NCBI GenBank assembly: GCA_964436235.1
Contig: CAYTCW010000084.1
Span: 1-19,371, forward strand
Source of the DNA: UBA9980 sp964436235
GTDB taxonomy: Bacteria > Muiribacteriota > UBA9980
Length of the DNA stretch: 19,371 nucleotides
Direction: 5' to 3'
Of the stretch, positions 7,746-16,300 are shown one piece after another. The translations under genes and the position numbers were made by a program. Within the stretch, counting starts at the first letter, position 1, and every line of letters begins with the position of its first letter. The notes under the pieces are model-generated. The model saw nothing but the letters and a program-made list of their open reading frames with translations, was not told the origin of the DNA and did no database searches.

Positions 7746-8795
7746 TTGGGTTTTAATATCGATTTAAGTAAAAATATCAATTACAGCGAAAAAATAAAAC
7801 TGCCGCCTCTCGAAGGCGGCGGCATCATATTAACCTACCGCTGCACCAACCGTTGTAAACATTGTCTGGTGGCGGGTTCCCCCGAACGCGAAAACAGATG
7901 GCTCGATAAAAACGAGGCAGCTGAAATTTTCGGCTTTATTAAAAAAAACTCGCCCGGCGCGGAAATACACTTAGGCGGCGGAGAGCCCTTTTTAAATCCG
8001 CAATGTCTTCTCGATATCGTCGAAACCGCTTTCGATTACGGTATTCGCCTGTCTTACGTTGAAACCAACGCTTTCTGGGGCAATAATCCAAATAAATACG
8101 AACCAGTGTTAAAAGAACTTTATAAACTCGGGTTGCGCTCTATTTTAATTTCGGTATCGCCTTTCCACGCCGAATTTATCAAGCCGCAAACATCCGCTAA
8201 CGCCATTAAAATGGTAAGGGGCGTATTCGGCTATGCCGGAGCTTTCGTTTGGATCGCTGAATTTTTAACGATGCTCTCAAAGCAGGGCGAAACTAAAAAT
8301 TTTAATATCGAAACCATGAGCGATGAAATGATAAGACGGGCCGCCGATATGTATTATTTAATTCCGGGCGGCAGGTGCGGCTATTCAAAACCGGCGGTAG
8401 CTATGAAAAGACCTGCGAAAGATTTCTTTATAACCAACTGCGGCCGCGAATTATTATCGACGGCGCATTTTCACATAGACGCTTACGGCAATTATATGCC
8501 AGGCGGCCTTTGCGGCGGCATATCGATGTGCGATTATAAGGAAACAGGCGGCGAGATCAATTTAAACGATAAACCGCTTCTTAAAATTTTATATAACGAA
8601 GGCGTAAAAGGATTATACGAAACCGCCGTAAGATCGGGCTACAGTGAACTCGCTGACGGCTACTGCGGAAAATGCCATCTATGCGTGGATATAAGAAAAT
8701 TCTTTTTTAACGGTTCCGAAAAAAACGAATTCGACGAACTCGCGCCCGCCGAATTTTATAAAACCATCACCGATGAGATAAATCTTAGATCTTAA
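7746..8795 (+). CDS. radical SAM enzyme with C-terminal cysteine cluster
   Basis: The 349-residue protein carries the radical SAM signature C33-x3-C37-x2-C40 (YRCTNRCKHCLVAG), which binds the 4Fe-4S cluster that cleaves S-adenosylmethionine, and the SAM-binding GGEP motif (HLGGGEPFLN). The C-terminal third has further cysteines (NCGREL, GLCGG and YCGKCHLC at C307, C310, C313) that could bind one auxiliary cluster in the manner of SPASM/twitch enzymes. That family often matures peptides or proteins, but I see no small precursor gene nearby and do not assign a substrate. The start is TTG 7746, supported by AAGGA at 7732-7736. It is preceded by a lipoprotein gene and ends facing a minus-strand gene. 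There is no signal peptide, so it is cytoplasmic. Confidence 0.87.
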   Translation: MGFNIDLSKNINYSEKIKLPPLEGGGIILTYRCTNRCKHCLVAGSPERENRWLDKNEAAEIFGFIKKNSPGAEIHLGGGEPFLNPQCLLDIVETAFDYGIRLSYVETNAFWGNNPNKYEPVLKELYKLGLRSILISVSPFHAEFIKPQTSANAIKMVRGVFGYAGAFVWIAEFLTMLSKQGETKNFNIETMSDEMIRRAADMYYLIPGGRCGYSKPAVAMKRPAKDFFITNCGRELLSTAHFHIDAYGNYMPGGLCGGISMCDYKETGGEINLNDKPLLKILYNEGVKGLYETAVRSGYSELADGYCGKCHLCVDIRKFFFNGSEKNEFDELAPAEFYKTITDEINLRS

Positions 8796-8802
8796 ATTTT
8801 AC

Positions 8803-8844
8803 AGCTTATAGCTTATAACCTGCAACCTATATGGTTATAACCTG
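8803..8844. repeat. degenerate heptamer repeat containing an inverted repeat, between convergent genes
   Basis: Seven-base units run AGCTTAT, AGCTTAT, AACCTGC, AACCTAT, followed by a partial return to TAACCTG. Within them TTATAACC (8813-8820) and GGTTATAA (8833-8840) can form an 8-pair stem with a 12-base loop. The position between the converging radical SAM and NHL-type genes suits a weak two-way terminator, but GC content is low and no clear T-run follows. The 7-base period recalls the array at 12072-12109. Confidence 0.6.
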
Positions 8845-8848
8845 ATAA

Positions 8849-9853
8849 TTAAAACTTATAGGTAATCAGTTTAAAGCTGTCGCCGTCTATTTCATAAGAC
8901 AATACGATATCTTCAGAAAGCACTACGAAAGGCTTCAATATTTTAATATGCTGCTTATCCTTGCCGGGAGATATTTTCAGCTTTTTATGTTCGAGGGTTT
9001 CGCGCACGAATTTAACTAAATAATGGGCTATTTCACCGCCGTTTTTATCTACGAGATATGCCTTCGCATAAGCGTTGTTCTTCGCATCGAAGCCGATAAC
9101 GCGGCATTCAGATATTATGGCGTCTTTTTCCTCCGGCGAGCATTGTTTTGAATAAACCGGCTTTTTCGTGTCAGCCGCTCTCATAACGTCGAATTTATTA
9201 TCTTTGAGGCTCGATATATAAACGGAGTTTGAATCGTCGGTTCCGCATACGTAAGAAAATATCATATCCGACATTGGAAGCCTTATTTCACCGGTCAACT
9301 TCATATCTTCATCGAAGATCGAAATTTTATGCGCTAACGAATCAATTACTACTAAATTCGATGAATTATCGGTAAAAATATATTTGATTTTTTTGATGAG
9401 TTTTTTGTCTTTATCGCTGCCTATAGCGCCTATATGCTTTCCGTCCGCGCCGAATTTATGTACTAAATTACTTTCGGCGTCCGCTAAGTAAATAAATCCT
9501 GTTTTAGACACGGCGATATTCGATATATGATTATCGCCGATTTCCGTTCCTGCATAAGAAAAGCATCTGGAAACTTTGCGGTCCGAAGCGCTTACTTTAA
9601 GCACTTTTTTAGCTCCCGAATCGCATATCAGAATATTTTCAGAAGAATCGACTGCGAAAGCCGTCGGCGAAACCAAGTTAAGATCGCCGCCGCCGCGGCT
9701 TATTTTAACGAGAATATCTCCTTTGACGGCACTTTTATTTTCCTGAGCGTAAATAAGGCCTATGTTAATCAATATGACTAAGCAAATCAAAGCAGCGGCG
9801 AATAAAAAATATCGCTGGTACCGCCGCTTTTTATTGTTATAATTCTTTTTCAT
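8849..9853 (-). CDS. exported NHL-repeat/beta-propeller-like protein
   Basis: The 334-residue protein has a basic N-terminus and one hydrophobic segment (about 15-35) ending IYAQE, which is a signal peptide or a membrane anchor. After it come repeated units of the NHL/beta-propeller kind: AFAVDSSENILICDSGAKK, then IAVSKTGFIYLADAESN, then a weaker third with NLVVIDSLAHKISIF. These match the pattern of a small residue, Asp and a strand repeated every 40-50 residues. Such domains are usually binding platforms and occasionally enzymes, and nothing here shows catalysis. Later repeats are degenerate. The start ATG (complement of 9851-9853) has a strong GGGAGG SD 5 bases upstream. It is the last of three minus-strand genes and has its own candidate promoter at 9903-9911. 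The substrate or partner is unknown. Confidence 0.72.
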   Translation of the reverse strand: MKKNYNNKKRRYQRYFLFAAALICLVILINIGLIYAQENKSAVKGDILVKISRGGGDLNLVSPTAFAVDSSENILICDSGAKKVLKVSASDRKVSRCFSYAGTEIGDNHISNIAVSKTGFIYLADAESNLVHKFGADGKHIGAIGSDKDKKLIKKIKYIFTDNSSNLVVIDSLAHKISIFDEDMKLTGEIRLPMSDMIFSYVCGTDDSNSVYISSLKDNKFDVMRAADTKKPVYSKQCSPEEKDAIISECRVIGFDAKNNAYAKAYLVDKNGGEIAHYLVKFVRETLEHKKLKISPGKDKQHIKILKPFVVLSEDIVLSYEIDGDSFKLITYKF

Positions 9854-9902
9854 GAAAGCCTCCCTGATTTTTTCAGCTTAAAATCGCTTTTCTTCTTAAG
9901 TA

Positions 9903-9911
9903 ATTATAACA
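9903..9911 (-). promoter_or_regulatory. extended -10 promoter element for the NHL-type gene
   Basis: Read on the minus strand this is TGTTATAAT, a perfect TATAAT with the TGn extension. No good -35 lies at 16-18 bases, which is acceptable for an extended -10 promoter. The transcript would start near 9896 and give a leader of about 43 bases containing the GGGAGG SD. Confidence 0.45.
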
Positions 9912-9956
9912 CTTAAAATAAAAATTAAGTAAGGCTGCACATAAAAAATATAGGTA

Positions 9957-10811
9957 TCATATAAACAGCGCCCAGGCGCCGGTTATGATAATTAAAACTC
10001 CAGCCAGACGGCCTTTTATATTTTCTTTCAATATAAAGTGAGAAAGAACGACGGTTACGACCATACTGAGCATAGAGGCGGGTTCCGCCACGCTGACGTC
10101 TATTTTAGTTATGGCATATAATAAAAGAAGATAAGTATAAGCGTTCACCGCGCCGGCGGTTAAAGTTACTGATTTTCGGGAGCTATATAAATCATAGGCT
10201 GATTTAAGCTGTTTATTCACTAATACATTTACTAACAAAAATAAACTCATAAATAGGTAAATAAGCACCGCATACATTAAAGGATCGAACTGCCTGATGA
10301 AAAAACCGTCGATAGTGCGGCCTATGGCCATAAAAAATGAACAGACAAGCATGTAAAAACAGGCGCGGTCGGTAAACATCGCCTTAAGCGAAGTCAAAAC
10401 GCCGCTCTGACGGTTCAGATAAGAAGTGCCATATAATAAGATCAAAATACCGGCTATTTTTAAAAAAGTGATTTTTTCGCCCAGAAAAACGGCGGTAAGC
10501 CCCACTAAAAATAATACGTTAAAATTATAAAGAGGGCTTACAAGCGATACTTCGCCCATTGAAATAGATTTGACGTAAAATAAAAAAGCTATGCAGTAAA
10601 TAAAACTGCTGACCGCAACGAATAAAACCGAAGTTAAATTTTCGACGGGCCGGCTGAATACTATCAAAGGCAGTATAAATACCGTCGAAGTGAGAAAATA
10701 CAAAAAAGTCGCGGCAGCATTCTGAGAACCTTCTCCCATTTTTTTAACTAAAATTTTTTCGTAACCTAAAAGAAAAATTCTTGCGGCAAGAGCGAGGTAA
10801 GCTAATAACAT
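9957..10811 (-). CDS. EamA/DMT-superfamily membrane transporter
   Basis: The 284-residue protein is almost wholly hydrophobic, with about ten membrane helices in two similar halves. Each half ends in the characteristic Gly-rich helix (AGILILLYGTSYL at about 122-134 and AGVLIIITGAWALF at the C-terminus), the usual layout of the drug/metabolite transporter superfamily. The length is typical. Family members move varied small molecules such as amino acids, nucleotide sugars and metabolites, so the substrate cannot be given. The start ATG (complement of 10809-10811) has only a weak SD. The gene lies 114 bases downstream of the Bmp-family gene on the same strand, so the two might share a transcript. 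Confidence 0.88.
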   Translation of the reverse strand: MLLAYLALAARIFLLGYEKILVKKMGEGSQNAAATFLYFLTSTVFILPLIVFSRPVENLTSVLFVAVSSFIYCIAFLFYVKSISMGEVSLVSPLYNFNVLFLVGLTAVFLGEKITFLKIAGILILLYGTSYLNRQSGVLTSLKAMFTDRACFYMLVCSFFMAIGRTIDGFFIRQFDPLMYAVLIYLFMSLFLLVNVLVNKQLKSAYDLYSSRKSVTLTAGAVNAYTYLLLLYAITKIDVSVAEPASMLSMVVTVVLSHFILKENIKGRLAGVLIIITGAWALFI

Positions 10812-10925
10812 TCAATAATCCGTTCTATTTTATAGTAACCCGCATAAAGATTTCATATAATATTACACATTGCCGTTAACCGTTATAAAATACATATTTA
10901 GTTTTTTTGCCGGCAAAAATCCCAA

Positions 10926-11993
10926 TTATTTTTTCTGCGATTCAGCCATATAATCCGTCACTTTAATTTTACCTGAAATTATGTCCTGCTTTATTTCTTC
11001 AAGCCTGCTTAAATAACGCTCAGGTATCTTATCGCGGGTATATTTCAGCTCGGAAATTCCGACTCCGTCTTCGATTATGCCGAAATTATGAATACCGCTG
11101 ACGAATTTGCCTTCGAGCGTTTCCTGTATAGTCTTAGAAACAGCCACATTACAGCGTTTCACCATCGAGGTGAGAACCACTCCCGGCTCCACGCCGTCCT
11201 GATCGGAATCAACGCCGATAGCATAAACCTGTTTTTCTTTGCAGCCGCGGATAACGCCGCCGCCGGTTCCGCCGGCGGCATGAAAAATTACGTCGCAGCC
11301 CTGAGTTATAAGCGATAGAGCTATCTCGCGGCCTTTGACCGGATCGTTCCAGGCGGAAGGATCGGAGCCGGTATATTTAACCATGACTTCGGCCGAGCCT
11401 TCCACATACTTAGCTCCTTCGATAAAGCCGGTTTCAAACTTTCTGATAAGCGGAATATCCATGCCGCCCACAAAACCCAGCTTTTTAGTTTTAGACATCA
11501 TAGCCCCGAGCGCGCCGACTAAGAAAGAACCTTCATGTTCTTTAAATAAAAGCGAGGCCACATTGGGTGAATCGGGAATAATTCCATCGATTATAGCGAA
11601 TTTTTTTTCGGGATATTCTTTAGCTATCTTAAAAACTTCGTCCTGCATGGCAAAACCGACGCCTATTATAAGGTCGTAATCCTGCTGGGCGAAGGCTATT
11701 AAATGCTGTTCTTCTTCGAGCTTATTTGAAGGCTGGCCGACGTCGGATAAAATTTTCATTTTCCTTTCAGCCTCGAGCAATCCTAAATAAGCCGAGTCGT
11801 TAAAAGATTTATCGCCCAGACCGCCCGTATCGAGAACGAGGCCTACTTTGAATTTCTTCTTTTTATTTTTAACGCCGGCCGCCGCACCGTCAACACCTGT
11901 GATTAATGACAGGACGGACCAAACGAACGCCGCAAGTAAAATGAACGAAAGAATTTTATTTATTTTTATAGCATATAGAAGTTTTTTAATCAT
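10926..11993 (-). CDS. Bmp/PnrA-like (basic membrane protein family) substrate-binding protein
   Basis: The 355-residue protein carries the family signature DTGGLGDKSFNDSAY at about 55-69, along with FKVGLVLD before it and the later ligand-site segments AFAQQDYDLIIGVGF, GFVGGMD and FHAAGGTGGG. Relatives such as TmpC/PnrA and Med bind purine nucleosides and feed ABC transporters. The N-terminus has a hydrophobic signal (about 13-33) ending near DGAAAG. Unlike most relatives there is no lipobox cysteine, so it is probably a free exported protein or anchored by an uncleaved helix. No ABC ATPase or permease gene occurs in the window; partners may lie elsewhere. A near-consensus promoter (12027-12055) drives it. 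The SD is modest (AAGGCGG) with long spacing to ATG 11993. Confidence 0.9.
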   Translation of the reverse strand: MIKKLLYAIKINKILSFILLAAFVWSVLSLITGVDGAAAGVKNKKKKFKVGLVLDTGGLGDKSFNDSAYLGLLEAERKMKILSDVGQPSNKLEEEQHLIAFAQQDYDLIIGVGFAMQDEVFKIAKEYPEKKFAIIDGIIPDSPNVASLLFKEHEGSFLVGALGAMMSKTKKLGFVGGMDIPLIRKFETGFIEGAKYVEGSAEVMVKYTGSDPSAWNDPVKGREIALSLITQGCDVIFHAAGGTGGGVIRGCKEKQVYAIGVDSDQDGVEPGVVLTSMVKRCNVAVSKTIQETLEGKFVSGIHNFGIIEDGVGISELKYTRDKIPERYLSRLEEIKQDIISGKIKVTDYMAESQKK

Positions 11994-12026
11994 AAAAAGA
12001 AAACCGCCTTATATGAAATTTGTCGT

Positions 12027-12055
12027 ATTATAACATAAAGTGCAAGTTTTATCAA
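12027..12055 (-). promoter_or_regulatory. near-consensus sigma-70 promoter for the Bmp-family gene
   Basis: On the minus strand TTGATA (complement of 12050-12055) and TATAAT (complement of 12027-12032) are 17 bases apart, with TGT before the -10 (an extended -10). Transcription would start near 12020, about 27 bases before the ATG at 11993. It points away from the similar promoter at 12149-12177. Confidence 0.7.
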
Positions 12056-12071
12056 GGCGTCAGGAAATTTT

Positions 12072-12109
12072 AGTCGTTAGTCGTTCAGCCGTCAGTCGTC
12101 AGTCGTCAG
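12072..12109. repeat. heptamer tandem repeat between divergent promoters
   Basis: Seven-base units run AGTCGTT, AGTCGTT, CAGCCGT, CAGTCGT, CAGTCGT, then a partial CAG. The array lies between two divergent promoters (12027-12055 and 12149-12177). It may be a slippage product or a binding array for a regulator, and the sequence does not decide which. Confidence 0.75.
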
Positions 12110-12148
12110 AATCTTCAAAAATAATAATGGCAAAATAGTATAAATAAT

Positions 12149-12177
12149 TTGATAATATCGAACGGATATGATATAAT
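12149..12177 (+). promoter_or_regulatory. near-consensus sigma-70 promoter for the lipid kinase gene
   Basis: TTGATA (12149-12154) and TATAAT (12172-12177) are separated by 17 bases, with TGA before the -10 making an extended -10. The transcript start is expected near 12184, giving a leader of about 30 bases before ATG 12214. The -35 and -10 hexamers and spacing are identical to those of the divergent minus-strand promoter. Confidence 0.7.
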
Positions 12178-12184
12178 TTTTCTG

Positions 12185-12216
12185 TAATAAAATTATGGTT
12201 TTTTAATAAAATTATG
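12185..12216 (+). repeat. 13-base direct repeat duplicating the start-codon context, with a three-codon leader ORF
   Basis: TAATAAAATTATG occurs at 12185-12197 and again at 12204-12216. The second copy supplies the lipid kinase start codon. The first copy's ATG (12195) opens a three-codon frame, ATG GTT TTT TAA (12195-12206), inside the expected leader. No SD precedes either ATG. The duplication may be neutral, or the tiny frame may tune initiation at 12214. Confidence 0.55.
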
Positions 12217-13251
12217 ACTGACGAAAAAAAAGAAAAAGAAAAAAACGCTAAGTATAAAATAGCGCTCATCATAAATGAATATTCCAAAGGCGGCGATTAC
12301 AGGCCTCTTATTAACGAGGAACTTTACCGTCAGCTCGATATTTTTCAAAAAGAAACGGGATTAGTGGTCGCGGTATCCTTCACACGCAGTAAAGCGCATA
12401 TCCAGAAAGCGGTAGTATCTCTTCAACGCGAAGGATATAATTTTTTAATTATATGCGGAGGCGACGGCACTATAAACGATGTATTGCAGCATGTAGAAGA
12501 GGACACTCTGATAGTTCCGATACCTGGCGGCAACGCAAACGACTTTTCAAGGCGGCTGAATATATTTCACTGGCGCGACTCCGTGCAGATAATCAGAAAT
12601 ATAGTCGACGGCGACGTAAATATTATAGGCATGGACGTCGGCGAAATTTCATTTCACGATAAGTCCGGCGCCCCGCAAAAACGCAGATTTTTAAATAATT
12701 GCGGCGTAGGAGTCACGGCCGACACCGTAAAACGCGTGGAAGGCCGCGTGGAAAAAGCTTATTTAAAAAACGGGTTTTTAAGTTTAATGTTTTCAAAAGC
12801 CGTCGGATTGACTTACTATTCAAGAATACTCAGAAAAAATATATATATGAAATGTCTCGGTTTCGAGATGCTTTTATGCAGCCGCGTCGGACGCTACGCT
12901 AATTTCGCGCCGTACAAGCATGAAAACGACGGCACCATACACTTTATAATATTCAAAGACCTGAGCTATTTTAAAAGGCTTATGTTGATGGCGCTTTTAA
13001 GTTTCGGTAAAAAATTGGTCAGTTCAGGCTTCGTCGAATATTTCCACGCCCACACCAGCAGGCCTGAAATAAAGGACAGCAACACATTCGGACTTAATCT
13101 GCGCGGCGTTAAAAGTATATGGGGAATGCTTCACGACAAGGCGCTTTTACACGTTGACGGTAATTTAGTGCCCGAATTTTATGAAACCGTGCAAACAGAC
13201 TGCAAGGTAAAGATACTTCCTAAATTCATCAAAACGGCGGCGCCCTGTTAA
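12214..13251 (+). CDS. YegS/diacylglycerol-kinase-family lipid kinase
   Basis: The 345-residue protein has the nucleotide-binding signature of the diacylglycerol/sphingosine kinase fold, GGDGTIND at residues 82-89, followed by PIPGGNANDFSRRL (about 102-115), where relatives have GT-x-NDFAR. The second, beta-rich domain includes NNCGVGVTADTV. Relatives such as DgkB and YegS phosphorylate diacylglycerol or similar lipids with ATP at the inner membrane surface. There is no signal peptide or membrane helix. The N-terminus is Lys/Glu-rich. The start ATG 12214 has no visible SD but lies about 30 bases after a strong predicted promoter. The fusion gene follows 96 bases later on the same strand and may share the transcript, placing a lipid kinase beside acyl-activating enzymes. 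The exact lipid substrate is not shown. Confidence 0.85.
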   Translation: MTDEKKEKEKNAKYKIALIINEYSKGGDYRPLINEELYRQLDIFQKETGLVVAVSFTRSKAHIQKAVVSLQREGYNFLIICGGDGTINDVLQHVEEDTLIVPIPGGNANDFSRRLNIFHWRDSVQIIRNIVDGDVNIIGMDVGEISFHDKSGAPQKRRFLNNCGVGVTADTVKRVEGRVEKAYLKNGFLSLMFSKAVGLTYYSRILRKNIYMKCLGFEMLLCSRVGRYANFAPYKHENDGTIHFIIFKDLSYFKRLMLMALLSFGKKLVSSGFVEYFHAHTSRPEIKDSNTFGLNLRGVKSIWGMLHDKALLHVDGNLVPEFYETVQTDCKVKILPKFIKTAAPC

Positions 13252-13347
13252 AAATAATTTTATGTAATGGAACGGATAAATAAACAGGTAAATAAATAAT
13301 CAATAAGTAATTAAGAATTAAGTAAATAAAATAAACAGGAGATCAAT

Positions 13348-16300
13348 ATGAGCGAAAGGACTATTGCCTCGTTATCAAGGTTCGCATCGTCGGAAAAAAC
13401 GGCGGCCACTTATTATACCGGCAGCGAATGGTGCGATATAAGTTTCAAGGAATTCGACGACATAGTCAGAGAATCTAAATCGTTCCTGTTGAAATTCGGC
13501 GTCAAAAAACGCGACAGAATAGTCGTAGTAGCTGAAAATCACGCTAAATGGATACCTATTTTCATGGCGGTGACCACTTACGGCGCAATAATAGTTCCGG
13601 TGGACGGCCAGGCGCCAAACGTTAAGCTGCTCAACATTATAAACGATTCCAAACCCAAACTTATAATAACATCCAAGCAATTCGAGCCTAAAATGTCGGT
13701 AGTATTTAACGATATCGAATTTAAAACTTCGCTTATCAATTTTCATTTCGATTTAATGCGCACCACCGATGAAATTATTCCCGAATCGGCGCCGCCTAAA
13801 TCTGTAGCGCCGAACGACCCGGCGCTTATCGTATATACCTCAGGCACAACAGGCGCACCTAAAGGCGTCACCCACAGCCATTATTCGATAGTATCGGCCA
13901 TAGACCACTCGCTTAAGGTGGGAGGCATAACGGCTGAAGACACCATGATGACCATACTTCCCTACAGCCATGTTTTCGGTCTTATAAACGCCGCGCTGGT
14001 GCCTTTTTATCTTGGCGTGCGAAACGTTATCGCGCAGACTATAAATCCCGTGGAATTAATGTCGATCATTTCAAACTTCAGAGTGACTTATGTATGTTTG
14101 GTGCCGCGGCTCGCCGAGATATTCGCCGGCCTTCTTTCGCAAACCGGCGCTAAATTCAACGGCTTTAAAATAACTATCGGGGGCGCGAGCTGCCGGCACG
14201 AAGTGATAGAAAAATTACGCTCGATCGGAATTAAAACCGGCTTCGGTTATGGAATGACCGAAACATGCGGCGGAGTGTTCAACGCTTTCGACGCGCCGGC
14301 CGGCTCGGTCGGTAAAATCTATCCGCCCGTCGAGGCTAAAATAGATAACGCCGACAAAGACGGAGCGGGCGAGCTTTTAATATCGTCACCGACTAATACC
14401 ACAGGCATTTTCGGACGCCCTGAATTCAATAAAACTTTATGGGCCGATAAAAGATTTTTACGCACGGGCGATATCGCAAGAATAGACGGCGACGGCTTCG
14501 TTTATATACTCGGGCGGCTTAAAGACGTAATAGTGACGGCTGGCGGCATGAACGTATATCCCGACGAGCTCGAAGAAAGAATAGGCGCGCAGCCGTTTTT
14601 AAAAGAATACTGCGTGGTCGGAACCAACGATAACGGCAGCGAATTCGCCGAATTCGTCGCGCGCCCCGACAGGGATTATTTAAATAAAAACCAGATAAAA
14701 GACGCGCAGGAATTTATCGAGCATAAAATAAACGAAATAACTAAAAAATGGCCGGAATGGGAGCATTTCAAGAAGGTAATTCTTCTTGACGACCCGCTTC
14801 CAAGAAGCTACAGTTTTAAAGTTCAGCGAAACAGCATTATCGAAATAATAAAGCATAAAAACGAATTCGAATCAAAAACCAATAACGACGGCGGCGAAGA
14901 AGAAAAACTAATAACCGGCATTTTCGAGGGCGTAAAACCATTGATTGCGGCTCATCTTAATATATTGCCCGAAGAGCTTTCAATATATAAACCGCTTTCG
15001 CGTTTCAACCGGCTTGACTCGCTCGGTAAAATGTCGCTCTTAGCTTATTTTCAGCAGCATTTCGGGCTGACCGTCGAGGAATTCAAGGCGGATGATTTTG
15101 TTTCGTTTTATTCGTTCATCAAGCTGCTTTTGAAAACAAACCCGGCCGAAAAATTAACTAAAATTGACCTTTCTGATAAAATGGAAGGAATGCCTATACC
15201 GGTTCCGCTCGATTACAGCGTAGAAGGCATTAAAAGAAGACAGAGTTATCTGTGCGAGCGTACCGGAGCGGACCTTGAAGTATTAAAAAAGATGAATTAC
15301 GAAGGTTCGGAAAAATACCAGGGCAATATAGAAAATTTCTTCGGCTTCTGCCAGCTTCCTCTCGGCGTGGCGGGCCCCGTTAAAGTAAACGGCGCGCACG
15401 CTTCCGGAAGTTTTTACATTCCGATGGCAACTACCGAAGGCGCTCTGGTGGCTTCGATCGCCCGCGGCGCGGAAGTGGTGAACCTCTCCGGCGGCGCTAA
15501 CGTTCAAATAGTCGCCGACAGCGTGGCCAGAACGCCGGTCTTCACTTTCGACACGGTCGCTGAAATGTTCGAATTCAGCGAATGGGTCCGTAAAAATCAT
15601 AATAAGTTAAAAGCTGAAGCCGAAACTACGACGAGCCACGGAAAATTGATCGCTATCGATCAATACCCGATCGGCACCAATTTAATACTTCGTTTTTCGT
15701 ACTCATGCGGCGACGCATCGGGCCAGAACATGACTACCATAGCCACGCACCGGGCAATGCAGTTCATTAAATCAAAATACCCGAATAAAAAGATGGACTG
15801 TTTCTTAGAAAGCAATTTATCGGGCGATAAAAAAATTAACGCGATCAACTTCACTCAAAACCGCGGCAAAAAGGTAATAGCAGAAGTAAGCATACCTGAA
15901 GATATAGTTAAAACTTATCTTAAGGTCGATGCGAAAAGAATGCTTAAATTTTACGAATTAGCTTCGCTCGGAACGATCCAGGCGCACGCTTTCGGATTAC
16001 AGGCGCATTATTCAAACCCGCTCACCGCTATTTATATAGCCTGCGGTCAGGACCCGGCCTGCGCCGCAGAATCGGCGGCCGGCATAACCCAGATGCGCAT
16101 GTGCAATGATAAATTACAGGTAAGCGTTACGCTGCCCGGAATAATGGTCGGCACCGTCGGCGGCGGCACGGGGCTTGAAACGCAGAAGGCGTGCCTTGAA
16201 ATAATGGGCTGCCGCGGAAGCGGAAAAGCCTCTAAAATGGCCGAAATAGTAGCGGCGGCAGTACTTTGCGGCGAAATATCGCTTACGGCCTCGATGTCGG

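Noticed and set aside
10904..10919. Perfect palindrome TTTTTGCCGGCAAAAA just after the Bmp-family stop as a terminator
   Set aside because: After loop formation the stem is only about six pairs, mostly A-T, and on the minus strand it is followed by A rather than T.
13280..13339. Two copies of ATAAACAGG (13280-13288, 13331-13339) before the fusion gene as operators
   Set aside because: The gap is made of degenerate A/T-rich AATAA-type sequence and the second copy overlaps the SD, so chance similarity is likely.
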